Of a stretch of 64,000 bases of DNA, positions 17,734 through 27,371 are shown in pieces. Position numbers and translations under genes: made by a program. The notes under the pieces were generated by a model. The model searched no databases. It saw nothing but the letters and a program-made list of their open reading frames with translations, and was not told the DNA's origin. The stretch covers positions 1 to 64,000 of the forward strand of contig NZ_PUGE01000006.1 of the NCBI RefSeq assembly GCF_002967075.1. The letters run 5' to 3'. Position 1 is the first letter of the stretch. Each line of letters starts with the position of its first letter. This DNA comes from Corynebacterium sp. J010B-136. Its GTDB lineage: Bacteria; Actinomycetota; Actinomycetes; Mycobacteriales; Mycobacteriaceae.

Positions 17734-18435
17734 ATGACTGAAGTACAAAATTCGAAGATTGCTGTCGTTACCGGTGCGACCGGTGGCATGGGCAAAGAAA
17801 TTGTTGCCAACCTTGTATCCGATCACCACGTGTATGCACTCGGGCGCGACCAAGCAAAGCTGGATGAACTAGTAGTAGCCCACGGTGATGCAGTGACCGC
17901 GGTTGCTGTGGACTTGGCTGCAGAGCTCGATGCCATGGATGCGGTACTCCCTGCTTTAGAGCGCGTTGATGTACTGGTCAACGGTGCGGCTATCGCGCAG
18001 GCATTCTCCGTTGAATCTGCACGCGTTTCTGACTGGCGCGCGCATATGGAGCTCAACGTCTATGCCCCGGCTGAGCTCACCCGCGTGCTTTTGCCCGGGC
18101 TGCGCAAAGCGGAAGGCACCGCTATCTTTATCAACTCCGGAGCCGGCCGTGGGGGCTTTGGCGACAACGTGGTCTACGCAGCAACCAAGCACGCGCTCTA
18201 TGCGCTTGCCGATGGCCTCCGGAAGTCCGAACACGACATCCGCGTGACCACCATCGCGCCGGGACCTACTGATACCGCGATGTTCCAAGGCTTAAGCGGC
18301 GATTACGATAAGAGCCACGTCATTGCGCCAGTGGAGATTGCCAAAGCTATCCGCGCGGTCATTGATGCCGGGCCGACAACCCAGCTGACTGAGGTACAAG
18401 TACGCCCGCGTATTGAGCTTGCGGACCGGAAATAG
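17734..18435 (+). CDS. Short-chain dehydrogenase/reductase
   Basis: 233-aa classical SDR. It has VTGATGGMGKEI near residue 11, VNGAA in place of NAG near residue 81, a catalytic serine in INSGAG, and YAATK near residue 149. Shorter than most classical SDRs because the C-terminal substrate region is compact. It appears leaderless and is followed after 6 nt by a small membrane protein gene, so the two form an operon closed by a shared terminator. Substrate unknown. Confidence 0.85.
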   Translation: MTEVQNSKIAVVTGATGGMGKEIVANLVSDHHVYALGRDQAKLDELVVAHGDAVTAVAVDLAAELDAMDAVLPALERVDVLVNGAAIAQAFSVESARVSDWRAHMELNVYAPAELTRVLLPGLRKAEGTAIFINSGAGRGGFGDNVVYAATKHALYALADGLRKSEHDIRVTTIAPGPTDTAMFQGLSGDYDKSHVIAPVEIAKAIRAVIDAGPTTQLTEVQVRPRIELADRK

Positions 18436-18441
18436 CGCGCG

Positions 18442-18789
18442 ATGATTAGTGCTTTAGCGCTTTTTCTTGTCGGCCTGTTATTTATCTACAACGGGCTGCA
18501 GATGCGCAAAAGACGCCTGCAACTAGGCTCTAGCTGGGGGTTTCGCACGGCAGAAACTCAAACCTCTGCCGCGGTATGGGAGGCCAGCCACGCAGCCGGC
18601 GGCATGACCGTCATGCTCGGAGGCCTGGGCGCGGAAATCGCCGGAGCCATTTTGCTGCTTAGCCCTAACCACAACATGACCGTGAATATAACGGTCACGC
18701 TGTGTGGCCTGGCTTGGGTCGTGCTGTTATATCTTGCGGCCAAAGGCCGGGTTACCGAAACAGCGGCGCGATTAAACAAAAAAGCTTGA
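18442..18789 (+). CDS. SdpI-like small membrane protein
   Basis: 115 aa with three predicted membrane helices (about 3-20, 50-75 and 80-102). The stretch GFRTAETQTSAAVWEASHAAG between helices 1 and 2 resembles the conserved segment of the SdpI/YhfL family. In Bacillus SdpI gives immunity to a killing factor, but most actinobacterial members have no known role. It follows the SDR gene by 6 nt and is probably co-transcribed. No toxin gene is adjacent. Confidence 0.7.
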   Translation: MISALALFLVGLLFIYNGLQMRKRRLQLGSSWGFRTAETQTSAAVWEASHAAGGMTVMLGGLGAEIAGAILLLSPNHNMTVNITVTLCGLAWVVLLYLAAKGRVTETAARLNKKA

Positions 18790-18814
18790 CCCCAAGCGGG
18801 ACCAAGCTTTTCTT
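18779..18814. terminator. Bidirectional terminator between SdpI-like gene and pepN
   Basis: AAAGCTTG / CAAGCTTT arms with an inner CCC/GGG element, flanked by A-run and T-run so it can work on both strands. It overlaps the last codons of the upstream gene. Confidence 0.7.
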
Positions 18815-18817
18815 TAC

Positions 18818-21355
18818 TTAGGCGCCGGCGCTGTCGATAGCGCGGTTGCGCAACGCGCGGGCTAAGCGGTCGCGCTCTTCGGTGACAGCGCGGCGCAGAC
18901 CCGCTGGCAACTGCTTTTCTAAGAACTTATCGGTGGCATCGATAGTTTCTTGAGAGACATTCCACGATGGGTACAGACCTTGAACCGTGCCCAGGGCAAT
19001 CTCCGTGGAACCGGCATCCCACACGCGCTCAGCATTGGCGAAGTATTCCTCGACCGCAAAGCCCAAGTGCTTCTCCGAGCCCGTCATGGTCAGACCTTCA
19101 AGCTTATGGCGCAGCTCTAAGTTAGACAGCTCAAGGGACATAATTTCATCCCACACAGCGCGCTTATTCGCATCGGAGTTAAATGCCGCTAGCGCACGCA
19201 GGGAAGCTTGGTAGCCAGAAGCGGTGTTATCTGCTTCTAACTCTTCGGCCACCAATTTCTGGACCTCGTCGAAAGCACCAATAGCGTCGTTTGCGACCAA
19301 AGCTGCCAGAGCCTTCCAGCGCAGTGCCTTGTCATCAGAAGTAGCGCGCAGCTCAACCAAGTAATCGCGTGCTGCATCGTTGAGATCAATCTTGGTCAAG
19401 GCCTGCTTAAACACAATGGTGCGGGCGGAATCTGCTTCCGCGGACTGAGCTTCGGCTAGGAAGGCATCGGCAAGCAATGCGAAACCCTGCTCCTTGGCCC
19501 ACTGCGGATCGGCATAAGTATCAACCGCCACAATCGCCTGGTTACAAATACGTTCCAGGACGGCAAGCTCAGTTTCTGCCGACAAACCACGGGCGACCAA
19601 CTGCGCGAAATCACGCGCACGCATGGTTCCTGCACGCGTCATCTCCCAGGCGGTAGACCAGCATAAAGTACGTGCCATTGGGTCGGTGATCTTGTCGATA
19701 TTCTCAACCACAAAGTCCACGGTTTCTGGGGAAAATTCCAGCAGGGTGTAGGTCAGGTCGTCATCGTTAAGCAAAACTAGCTCGGCAACATCTGCCCCGA
19801 CAAGCTCGGCAATCTCCGTGCGCTCACCAGAGATATCGGCCTCTACCTGCTTAAAGCGGGTAACCTGACCGTCTTCCAGGCTGTAGAGGCCAATAGCAAT
19901 GCGGTGGGTGCGTAGCGTATCGCCGGACTGCTTGACGATAAACTTGGTGTACTTGCCGTCTTCTTGCTCAGTTTCTGCCGACAAGGTGTTAACCCCAGTC
20001 GTCTTGAGCCATTCTTCAGCCCAAAACGACAAGTCACGGCCTGATGCATCTTCCAAGTGTTCCAGCAGGTCATCGAAGGTCGCATTGCCCCACGCGTGCT
20101 TGCTGAAGTGACGGCGCACGCCCGCGAAGAAGTTTTCGCGACCGACATAAGCCTGCAGCTGCTTGAGCACCGATGCGCCCTTGGCGTAGGTGATGCCGTC
20201 GAAGTTTTGCTCCACGGTCTCAATATCAGAAGCATCCGTGGAAATCGGGTGCGTGGTAGGCAGCTGATCCTGCTGGTACGCCCAGGACTTTTCCACATTC
20301 GCGAACGTGACCCACGCGGTGTCATATTGGGTATTTTCTGCCTGCGAAATAGCAGCTGACCAAGTAGCAAAGGACTCATTTAGCCACAGGTCATCCCACC
20401 ACTGCATGGTGACCAAGTCACCGAACCACATGTGGGCAAGCTCGTGCAGGATGGTATCCGCGCGGCGCTCATACATGTAGTGGCTAGCCTGCGAAGAAAA
20501 GACATACTCATCACGGATGGTGACACAGCCTGCGTTTTCCATGGCGCCGGCGTTAAATTCCGGAACGAAAATCTGGTCATATTTGCCAAAGGGGTACGCG
20601 AAACCGAAATTGGCGTGGTAGAAATCAAAGCCCTGTTTGGTTTCGGTGAATAGACGCTCCGCATCCAAGTGCTCTGCCAAGGAAGCGCGGCAGTACAGCC
20701 CCAGTGGGACCTCGAGCTGCGTGGCTGGCTGGCCTTCGGGGTGCGCGGTGAGCTCACCGGTCCAGGTGTCGGTGACCTCAAAGTAAGGGCCTGCGCACAA
20801 GGCAATGAGGTAGGTCGATAGCGGGGTATCAACCTGTGCGCGCCAGGTATTGCCTTCGCGGGTGACCGGGGAGTTGGTGATGATCTTCCACTCTTGAGGT
20901 GCATGGAAAGTCAGCGAATAGGTGGCCTTCATGTCTGGCTGGTCAAAGCAGGCAAAGACGCGCTTGGCATCGGCGGTTTCGAACTGCGTGTACAGATACA
21001 CCTGGTTATCCACCGGGTCCACGAAGCGGTGCAGGCCTTCACCCGTGCGTGAGTAGGCAATCTTCGCGGTGACCTTTAGTTCATATTCGGCAACTTCCAA
21101 ACCAGAAAGCGCGATGCCATAGGTCGGGTTATAAGCATCCAGTGGCAGGGGATTGCCGTTGAGGCGGGCTTCGAGGATTTCATCAGCGCGCAGATCAATG
21201 AAGGTTGAGCCCGGTTCTTTGACCGTAAAATTCACGGTCGTCGTGGAGGAAAAGTATTTTTCCTCCTGCAGGTCTAACTCCACGTCATAGTGGGAAACGT
21301 CGATCAATAAAGAGCGGTGCTTAGCTTCATCGCGGGTGAGATTTACAGAGGTCAT
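18818..21355 (-). CDS. pepN: Aminopeptidase N
   Basis: M1-family zinc metallopeptidase that removes N-terminal residues from peptides in the cytoplasm. The exopeptidase motif GAMENAG lies near residue 270 and the zinc site HELAHMWFGD with the third ligand in NESFATW lies near residues 305-330. An ERAP1-type helical C-terminal domain follows. At 845 aa it is full length. AGGAG stands before ATG 21355. It lies divergent from the DsbA-like gene; the pepN / Rv2466c-like / rpiB order is conserved in mycobacteria. Confidence 0.95.
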   Translation of the reverse strand: MTSVNLTRDEAKHRSLLIDVSHYDVELDLQEEKYFSSTTTVNFTVKEPGSTFIDLRADEILEARLNGNPLPLDAYNPTYGIALSGLEVAEYELKVTAKIAYSRTGEGLHRFVDPVDNQVYLYTQFETADAKRVFACFDQPDMKATYSLTFHAPQEWKIITNSPVTREGNTWRAQVDTPLSTYLIALCAGPYFEVTDTWTGELTAHPEGQPATQLEVPLGLYCRASLAEHLDAERLFTETKQGFDFYHANFGFAYPFGKYDQIFVPEFNAGAMENAGCVTIRDEYVFSSQASHYMYERRADTILHELAHMWFGDLVTMQWWDDLWLNESFATWSAAISQAENTQYDTAWVTFANVEKSWAYQQDQLPTTHPISTDASDIETVEQNFDGITYAKGASVLKQLQAYVGRENFFAGVRRHFSKHAWGNATFDDLLEHLEDASGRDLSFWAEEWLKTTGVNTLSAETEQEDGKYTKFIVKQSGDTLRTHRIAIGLYSLEDGQVTRFKQVEADISGERTEIAELVGADVAELVLLNDDDLTYTLLEFSPETVDFVVENIDKITDPMARTLCWSTAWEMTRAGTMRARDFAQLVARGLSAETELAVLERICNQAIVAVDTYADPQWAKEQGFALLADAFLAEAQSAEADSARTIVFKQALTKIDLNDAARDYLVELRATSDDKALRWKALAALVANDAIGAFDEVQKLVAEELEADNTASGYQASLRALAAFNSDANKRAVWDEIMSLELSNLELRHKLEGLTMTGSEKHLGFAVEEYFANAERVWDAGSTEIALGTVQGLYPSWNVSQETIDATDKFLEKQLPAGLRRAVTEERDRLARALRNRAIDSAGA

Positions 21356-21446
21356 TAAAGCTCCTGCTCCTTTAGGTGGAATTTGTAGATATGCTCAAGT
21401 GTTGTACAAGGCGACAGTATTCATCTTATGCATAGGAGTTTAATCA

Positions 21447-22070
21447 GTGTCTCAGTCTGTGAAATTTTGGTTCGACGTAACCTGCCCATTCGCGTGGGCT
21501 ACTTCCCGCTGGATTAAGGAAGTAGAAAAGGTCCGCGACATTAATGTTGAGTTCGTACCAATGTCACTTGCCGTGCTGAACGACGGCCGTGACTTGGATG
21601 AGGGTTACGCGAACATGATGCAAGCAGCATGGGGACCAGCGCGCGTCTTCGCCAAGGTTGCAACTGAAGAACCAGCCAAGGTCGATGAGCTTTACACCAT
21701 CTTGGGCACCAAACTGCACGGTGAAGAGCAGGGCGGCAAGACAGGATTTGGCGCTTATGACGAGCTAATTAAAGAAGCTTTGGCGGATGCTGGCCTGGAT
21801 GCATCCTACGCTGAGGTTGCTAACACTGAAGATGCTGATGAGGCACTTCGTGCATTCCACAATGAAGCAATCACCTCTGTGGGCGATGACGTGGGAACCC
21901 CAGTTATCAAACTTGGTGATACTGCATTCTTCGGCCCAGTTATTACGCGCATCCCAACCGGTGATGAAGCCGGCGAGATCTTCGATGCCGCAGTGCGTCT
22001 GGCGCAGTATCCATACTTTTTCGAAATTAAGCGCTCCCGTACTGAAATGCCACAGGTCAGCAATAAGTAG
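21447..22070 (+). CDS. DsbA-family protein, Rv2466c-like
   Basis: 207-aa thioredoxin-fold protein with the helical insertion of DsbA/2-hydroxychromene isomerases. It begins VKFWFDVTCPFAWATSRW and ends with a cis-Pro loop DVGTPVIKL and FFGPVITRIPTG, the arrangement of the mycothiol-dependent reductase Rv2466c. The active site reads CPFA: the first Cys is present and the resolving Cys is not. That suits a monothiol mechanism with mycothiol, or a changed activity. The start is GTG 21447, with TAGGAG 8 nt upstream. It lies between pepN and rpiB as in other Corynebacteriales. Confidence 0.85.
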   Translation: MSQSVKFWFDVTCPFAWATSRWIKEVEKVRDINVEFVPMSLAVLNDGRDLDEGYANMMQAAWGPARVFAKVATEEPAKVDELYTILGTKLHGEEQGGKTGFGAYDELIKEALADAGLDASYAEVANTEDADEALRAFHNEAITSVGDDVGTPVIKLGDTAFFGPVITRIPTGDEAGEIFDAAVRLAQYPYFFEIKRSRTEMPQVSNK

Positions 22071-22116
22071 GAGACCCGGAAAAGTTTCCTACTCCGTGGG
22101 GAAAGTTCTTCAAGCG

Positions 22117-22142
22117 AAGGCTGTGCTGAATTGAGCCTTTTC
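22117..22142 (+). terminator. Weak hairpin terminator after the DsbA-like gene
   Basis: AAGGCT / AGCCTT 6-bp stem with 11-nt loop followed by TTTC. Confidence 0.4.
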
Positions 22143-22175
22143 GCCCTGTGAACCAACGCGCATGCCAACCATTGA

Positions 22176-22181
22176 TATTAT
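22176..22181 (+). promoter_or_regulatory. -10 element, leaderless start of rpiB
   Basis: TATTAT lies 7 nt before ATG 22189 and no usable Shine-Dalgarno exists. This decides the start against two upstream in-frame ATGs. Confidence 0.6.
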
Positions 22182-22188
22182 GGGTGGC

Positions 22189-22671
22189 ATGCGCGTTTAC
22201 TTAGGAGCAGACCACGCAGGGTTCGAGACCAAAAATCTCATTAAAGAACACCTGACCAGCCAAGGCCACGATGTCATTGACTGTGGCGCACACATTTATG
22301 ACGCTGAGGATGACTACCCAGCATTTTGTATTGAAGCCGCACTGCGTACCGTCAACGACCCAGGTTCCTTGGGCATCGTGCTCGGTGGCTCCGGCAACGG
22401 TGAGCAGATTGCCGCGAACAAGGTCAAGGGCGCACGCTGTGCGCTGGCATGGTCGCCGGAGACCGCACGCCTTGCACGTGAGCACAATAATGCCCAGCTC
22501 ATCGGCATTGGCGGCCGGATGCACTCAGCAGAAGAAGCACTAGCTATCGTTGATGCTTTCATTGACCAGGAATGGTCCCAGGCTGAACGCCACCAGCGTC
22601 GTATCGATATTCTTGCTGAGTACGAGCGCACCGGAATCGCTCCTGAGGTGCCAGAAGCACCAGAAGCTTAG
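22189..22671 (+). CDS. rpiB: Ribose-5-phosphate isomerase B
   Basis: Interconverts ribose-5-P and ribulose-5-P in the pentose phosphate pathway. The N-terminus MRVYLGADHAGFETK, DCGAH near residue 29 and the phosphate loop VLGGSGNGEQIAANK near residue 65 are diagnostic. Actinobacterial RpiB uses a Glu as base, and the GNGEQ here fits that. 160 aa from ATG 22189 matches family length, with a short Pro/Glu tail. It is monocistronic with a following terminator. Confidence 0.94.
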   Translation: MRVYLGADHAGFETKNLIKEHLTSQGHDVIDCGAHIYDAEDDYPAFCIEAALRTVNDPGSLGIVLGGSGNGEQIAANKVKGARCALAWSPETARLAREHNNAQLIGIGGRMHSAEEALAIVDAFIDQEWSQAERHQRRIDILAEYERTGIAPEVPEAPEA

Positions 22672-22702
22672 AATTTCGGACCAGATTAAAATCTCATAAA
22701 GA

Positions 22703-22747
22703 TGCCCGCGTAGTTTCTCCCGATAAGGAAGTGGCTACGCGGGCAGT
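22703..22747 (+). terminator. Terminator between rpiB and the aldo/keto reductase
   Basis: Perfect 11-bp stem TGCCCGCGTAG / CTACGCGGGCA with a 21-nt loop. The downstream sequence is GTTGCTTTT. Confidence 0.75.
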
Positions 22748-22777
22748 TGCTTTTCAATGCTTAGCAGCTTTTAGCTC

Positions 22778-23730
<953 letters not shown>

Positions 23731-23763
23731 AAACAAGGCGCAGGAAATGGCGAATTTTAAAGA

Positions 23764-24594
23764 CTAGAAGTCAAAGCCAAAGTCGAAGATTCCGCCGCCG
23801 TCTTCTCCGCCGCCAAAGAGGCCTCCGCCCCCGTCGCCGCCGAAGAGGCCGCCGCCATCGCCCATGTCTCCACCGGCATCACCCATGTCGCCGCCGTCGC
23901 CCATATCGCCACCAGCATCGCCCATGTCACCGCCGGCATCTCCAACTTCTCCAGCCGCTGCTGCCTCACCGGAGTAACCAACGCCGGCCATGCCCATGAA
24001 CATTGCATTGAACATCATGGAATAGCCCATCATCCACACACCCGTTGCCATGGCATCTGCCCACCACGGGCGTGAGTACCAACCAGCTGGGACTGGGCGG
24101 CCGGCCACCGTGCCACCGGGGTAGTAGTTCGGGGTTTCTTCGGAGGCATATGGCGAAGCAGTCAAAGACTCACCATTTTCACCTTCGATGGTGCGCTTTT
24201 CTGTCACCTTGCCTGCAGAACGCTGACCTTCTAGTGGTGGCAGGTCAGGGCCTGCACTCATGCCCATGATTTCTCGAGCCGCAGCAACATAGTGCATGCC
24301 TTCGAGCGCCGATTCACGCGCGAGCTTTGCTTGCTTGGTAGTGGTTGCCTGTGCTAGCGCGGAGTTCGCTGCTGTAAAACGCTCTGAAGCATCGGCCATC
24401 GCCTGCGTTGATGCTGTGTCCGTGCCAGAGATCTGCATGACCTGACCGCCGAGGCGCTCAGTCCAGCGCTGCGCATCAGCGTGCGCGTCTGCAAATTCCC
24501 GACGCTCGCGCTCTTCTAAGTTCTTCTTAGAATTCCTAGAAGAAAGGTACCAAGCGCCGCCGCCGAGAACAGCGAGAATTAATAATACTTCCAT
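23764..24594 (-). CDS. Membrane-anchored protein with Gly/Asp/Met repeat tail, unknown function
   Basis: 276 aa. An N-terminal membrane helix (residues 3-17) is followed by a charged helical region with coiled-coil character (about 20-115), a Pro-rich part with GGTVAGRPVPAGWYSRPWW, and a hydrophobic Met/Phe segment (about 178-205). The last 60 residues are built from GGDMGDAGGDMGDG-type repeats ending FDFGFDF. I cannot assign a function. The C-terminus resembles the Gly-rich, Phe-ended tails of some bacterial membrane proteins. GGGAAG lies about 12 nt upstream of the ATG. Confidence 0.8.
   Translation of the reverse strand: MEVLLILAVLGGGAWYLSSRNSKKNLEERERREFADAHADAQRWTERLGGQVMQISGTDTASTQAMADASERFTAANSALAQATTTKQAKLARESALEGMHYVAAAREIMGMSAGPDLPPLEGQRSAGKVTEKRTIEGENGESLTASPYASEETPNYYPGGTVAGRPVPAGWYSRPWWADAMATGVWMMGYSMMFNAMFMGMAGVGYSGEAAAAGEVGDAGGDMGDAGGDMGDGGDMGDAGGDMGDGGGLFGGDGGGGLFGGGEDGGGIFDFGFDF
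23780..23946 (-). repeat. Short tandem repeats encoding Gly-Asp-Met-Gly-Asp units
   Basis: On the minus strand a unit coding for GGDMGDA or GGDMGDG recurs at least four times with codon-level variation, then GGGLFGGDGGGGLFGGG. Degenerate 18-21 nt units of this kind can expand or contract by slippage. Confidence 0.7.
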
Positions 24595-24834
24595 GATTGG
24601 AGTTCACTTCCCACAATTGTTTTATTGTCTGTCTAGAACAACGTCTACTACCAGCTTAAAGTTCCCCAGCAGACAATGGAAGTAAACGCCCAGATCATCG
24701 AATAATCGGTTTAGCCGGCATGCTCGTAGGAGTCAGCGGTGCTCATCAGCACCGAAAGCGTCAACAGCTGTTAGTGTGTCCGGACTCTTTCGCCCAAGGT
24801 GAGCTGCGTCATTTATGAAATAGGTGGGGTCATT

Positions 24835-24864
24835 TTGGAATGAATTAACAACGTGAGTTAAGAT
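24835..24864 (+). promoter_or_regulatory. Promoter of tRNA-Gly
   Basis: TTGGAA at 24835-24840, 18-bp spacer, TAAGAT at 24859-24864. Transcription would begin near 24871, at a palindrome CATCAATTGATG (24875-24886) just before the tRNA. The rest of the 298-bp gap since 24594 holds only a small hairpin GGTGCT/AGCACC near 24740. Confidence 0.5.
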
Positions 24865-24892
24865 AGCTAACGCACATCAATTGATGCGCTGT

Positions 24893-24967
24893 GGGAATGT
24901 CGTATAGTGGCTAATACCTCAGCCTTCCAAGCTGAAGACGCGGGTTCGATTCCCGTCATTCCCTCCA
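24893..24967 (+). tRNA. tRNA-Gly (anticodon TCC)
   Basis: Acceptor GGGAATG pairs with CATTCCC; the anticodon stem TCAGC/GCTGA encloses CTTCCAA, giving TCC; the T arm has GGTTCGATTCC. The discriminator is T and CCA is encoded, unlike the other tRNAs in this window. Confidence 0.96.
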
Positions 24968-24975
24968 AGTTTAAA

Positions 24976-25017
24976 ACACCCACCTACCAGCAGTTTTGGT
25001 AGGTGGGTGTTTCTTTT
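24976..25017 (+). terminator. Strong terminator after tRNA-Gly
   Basis: Perfect 14-bp stem ACACCCACCTACCA / TGGTAGGTGGGTGT with a 7-nt loop, then TTCTTTT. Confidence 0.93.
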
Positions 25018-25451
25018 GTGTCACCTGCCTAGCTTCCAAGGGGAGGGTTATCCCACTCCAGGCCGGAGGCGGGGTATTGCAATCGTCCCCGTGCGTAACT
25101 TTAAAGTTTCTCGCGGGATGTTCCTCGCTTTAAGGAATTCGGGGAAAGAAGCTGGAGTCTTTGCGAGAAACTCTTGGTTGGGAATTAGAGCCACTGAGGC
25201 GGGGATGTGGATGCTTCTTCGATAACTCGGTGGGGACGCGTGATTACAGGGCAGGTTTCATTGACGGACTAGAGAAGATTTCGGTGCAATGAACGGTTTT
25301 CACGCAAAGTCACGATTTTTCTGACAGGCCGTTGACCTGTGGTTATGGTTAAATTTTCCGCTTGGATGGGGGCGGATTTGTAGCTTTAAAACTTCCTAGG
25401 CTAGAGTTATCAAACGTACGCAGCACGGAGGCAAACTCCGGTGGCTACATA
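25018..25451. other. Gene-free stretch between tRNA-Gly and tRNA-Pro
   Basis: About 430 bp. A 72-codon open frame overlapping the terminator has no start signal or recognisable content. There is an inverted repeat with perfect 10-bp arms AGTTTCTCGC (25105-25114) and GCGAGAAACT (25163-25172). TTGTAG-N18-TAGAGT at 25378-25407 may be the tRNA-Pro promoter. No integrase or attachment-site duplication is visible. Confidence 0.6.
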
Positions 25452-25525
25452 CGGGGCGTGGCGCAGTTTGGTAGCGCACCTGCTTTGGGAGCAGGGGGTC
25501 GCAGGTTCAAATCCTGTCGCCCCGA
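25452..25525 (+). tRNA. tRNA-Pro (anticodon TGG)
   Basis: Acceptor CGGGGCG pairs with CGCCCCG; the anticodon loop TTTGGGA gives TGG; the T arm has GGTTCAAATCC. The discriminator is A; CCA is not encoded. A tRNA-Gly/tRNA-Pro pair before tig is also found in mycobacteria. Confidence 0.95.
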
Positions 25526-25530
25526 CGTAT

Positions 25531-25572
25531 GGGGTCTGGGAAACCTAGTAAAGGATTTCCCAGACCCCTTTA
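25531..25572 (+). terminator. Strong terminator after tRNA-Pro
   Basis: Perfect 13-bp stem GGGGTCTGGGAAA / TTTCCCAGACCCC followed by TTTACTG. Confidence 0.9.
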
Positions 25573-25667
25573 CTGTTTGTAAAACGCGTTTGGTAAATTA
25601 AGCAGTTGACAATTTCTAAACACTGCAGCAGTTAGTAAATGCAGACAACTAATCAGGAGAAATACTC

Positions 25668-27038
25668 GTGAAGACTACCGTGGACAAGCTGAGCGACACC
25701 CGCGTCAAGCTCACCGTCAACGTTCCGTTTGCTGAGCTCGACAAGGAAATCGACCAGGCTTACTCTGCGATTGCGCAGCAGGTACAAATTCCGGGTTTCC
25801 GTAAGGGTAAAGCACCTCGCCAGCTGATCGACGCTCGCTTCGGTCGCGGCGCAATGCTGGAGCAGGTCGTTAACGACATGCTGCCTTCCCGCTACGAGCA
25901 GGCTGTCACCGAAAACGACCTGAAGGTCATCGGTCAGCCAAACATCGACATCCCTAAGGTTGAAGACAACGACTTCGTTGAGTTCACCGCTGAGGTTGAT
26001 GTTCGCCCAGAGATCGAAGTTCCAGACTTCTCCAAGATCTCCGTCACCGTCCCAGCACTTGCTGTCACCGACGAAGACGTTGAAAAGGAACTCGAAGAAC
26101 TTGCAGGCCGCTTCGGTGAGCTCAAGGACACCAAGCGCAAGCTGAAGACCGGCGACTACGCAATCATCAACGTCGAGGCTGAGGTTGACGGCGAAAAGGT
26201 CTCTGAAATCTCCACCGAGGGCCTGTCCTACCGCGTTGGCGACGACGATCTGATCAAGGGCCTCGACACCGCTTTGCGTGGCATGAAGTCTGAAGAAGAC
26301 AACGAGTTCAGCGCAACCATCGAGTCCGGTGAGCACAAGGACAAGGAAGCAACCATCAAGGTTCACGTCGTGCAGACCAAGGAGCGCAAGCTTCCTGAAC
26401 TCGACGACGACTTCGCACAGATGGCTTCCGAGTTCGACACCATCGAAGAGCTGCGCGAGAACACCAAGTCCGGCCTCGAAGAGTCCAAGAAGAATGACCA
26501 GGCTGTCGCAGTTCGCGACGAGGTCCTCAAGGCTGCTTTGGCTGAGGTTTCCTTCGAGCTTCCTAAGTCTGTTGTTGATGAGCAGGTTCACGCTCAGCTG
26601 CACCAGATCCTGGGCGAGATGGCACACGACGACGCTGCGCTGAACCGCCTGCTTGAGGCTCAGGGCACCACCCGCGAGGAATTCGACAAGGAATCCCGCG
26701 AGTCCGCTGAAGAGTCCGTACGCACCCAGCTGTTCCTGGATACCTTGGCTGATGTTGAGGAGCCAGAGGTTTCCCAGCAGGAGCTGAGCGACCACATCCT
26801 GTTCACCGCTCAGTCTTACGGCATGGACCCTAACCAGTTCATCCAGCAGATCTCCTCCAACGGCCAGATCGGCAACCTCTTCTCCGACGTCCGTCGTGGC
26901 AAGGCTCTAGCAGCTGCTATCTGCCGCGTCGAAGCTAAGGACGATGCAGGCAACGTTGTTGACGTTGAGCAGTACTTCGGCGAAGAAGAAGCTGAGGACA
27001 ACTCCAAGGCAGAAGAGTCCTCTAACGACGAGGCATAA
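25668..27038 (+). CDS. tig: Trigger factor
   Basis: Ribosome-bound chaperone and peptidyl-prolyl isomerase that meets nascent chains at the exit tunnel. The ribosome-docking loop [13 protein letters not shown] is near residue 44, the FKBP-like domain about 155-245, and the helical C-terminal arms about 250-430. A Glu/Ser-rich tail of about 25 residues closes the 456-aa protein. ATCAGGAG lies 9 nt before GTG 25668. Codons are strongly biased to C-ending forms, fitting high expression. It stands upstream of clpP1-clpP2 but has its own terminator. Confidence 0.95.
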   Translation: MKTTVDKLSDTRVKLTVNVPFAELDKEIDQAYSAIAQQVQIPGFRKGKAPRQLIDARFGRGAMLEQVVNDMLPSRYEQAVTENDLKVIGQPNIDIPKVEDNDFVEFTAEVDVRPEIEVPDFSKISVTVPALAVTDEDVEKELEELAGRFGELKDTKRKLKTGDYAIINVEAEVDGEKVSEISTEGLSYRVGDDDLIKGLDTALRGMKSEEDNEFSATIESGEHKDKEATIKVHVVQTKERKLPELDDDFAQMASEFDTIEELRENTKSGLEESKKNDQAVAVRDEVLKAALAEVSFELPKSVVDEQVHAQLHQILGEMAHDDAALNRLLEAQGTTREEFDKESRESAEESVRTQLFLDTLADVEEPEVSQQELSDHILFTAQSYGMDPNQFIQQISSNGQIGNLFSDVRRGKALAAAICRVEAKDDAGNVVDVEQYFGEEEAEDNSKAEESSNDEA

Positions 27039-27102
27039 ACCCTTGTCTAGCAGTATTCCTTCCGGCATTTCGCCGTGGGAAACCTGGACTAGTTGATTGA
27101 TA

Positions 27103-27141
27103 AAGAGGGACCTAGCTACGCAGCTAGGTCCCTCTTTCTCT
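27103..27141 (+). terminator. Terminator after tig
   Basis: Perfect 15-bp stem AAGAGGGACCTAGCT / AGCTAGGTCCCTCTT with a 4-nt loop followed by TCTC. Confidence 0.92.
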
Positions 27142-27236
27142 ACCGATTGAAGGATGCTCGGCGACCACCTCAACGACATGCCGCCTGGCTGGTGGTGTGA
27201 CCTGTTGAACTTTCATCACCCATTTTTCGAGGAGGG

Positions 27237-27254
27237 TTAACGCTATCAGCGAAC
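27237..27254. promoter_or_regulatory. Candidate ClgR operator of clpP1P2
   Basis: TTAACGCTATCAGCGAAC contains CGCT-ATC-AGCG (27241-27251) and fits the C. glutamicum ClgR motif WNNWCGCYNANRGCGWWS at all but one fixed position. It lies about 40 bp upstream of a TAGGGT -10 near 27293, a good place for an activator. ClgR activates clp genes in corynebacteria. Confidence 0.65.
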
Positions 27255-27371
27255 AAGCCCTATTTTTCTCGCATGGGCGATCGAAATTTAAGTAGGGTAG
27301 GTGCCATTGACATTGAAGAAGCAATCTTCAAAGCCAAGAATGAATTTTAGAACTGACAAGGAGTATTAACC

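Noticed and set aside
23780..23946. CRISPR-like repeat array
   Set aside because: The repeats are codon-variant, lack unique spacers and lie in one open frame.
25007..25225. 72-codon frame after the tRNA-Gly terminator
   Set aside because: It starts inside the terminator hairpin tail, has no ribosome binding site and no recognisable content.
24893..25525. tRNA-flanked genomic island or attachment site
   Set aside because: No integrase, no duplicated tRNA 3' end and only ordinary intergenic DNA between the two tRNAs.
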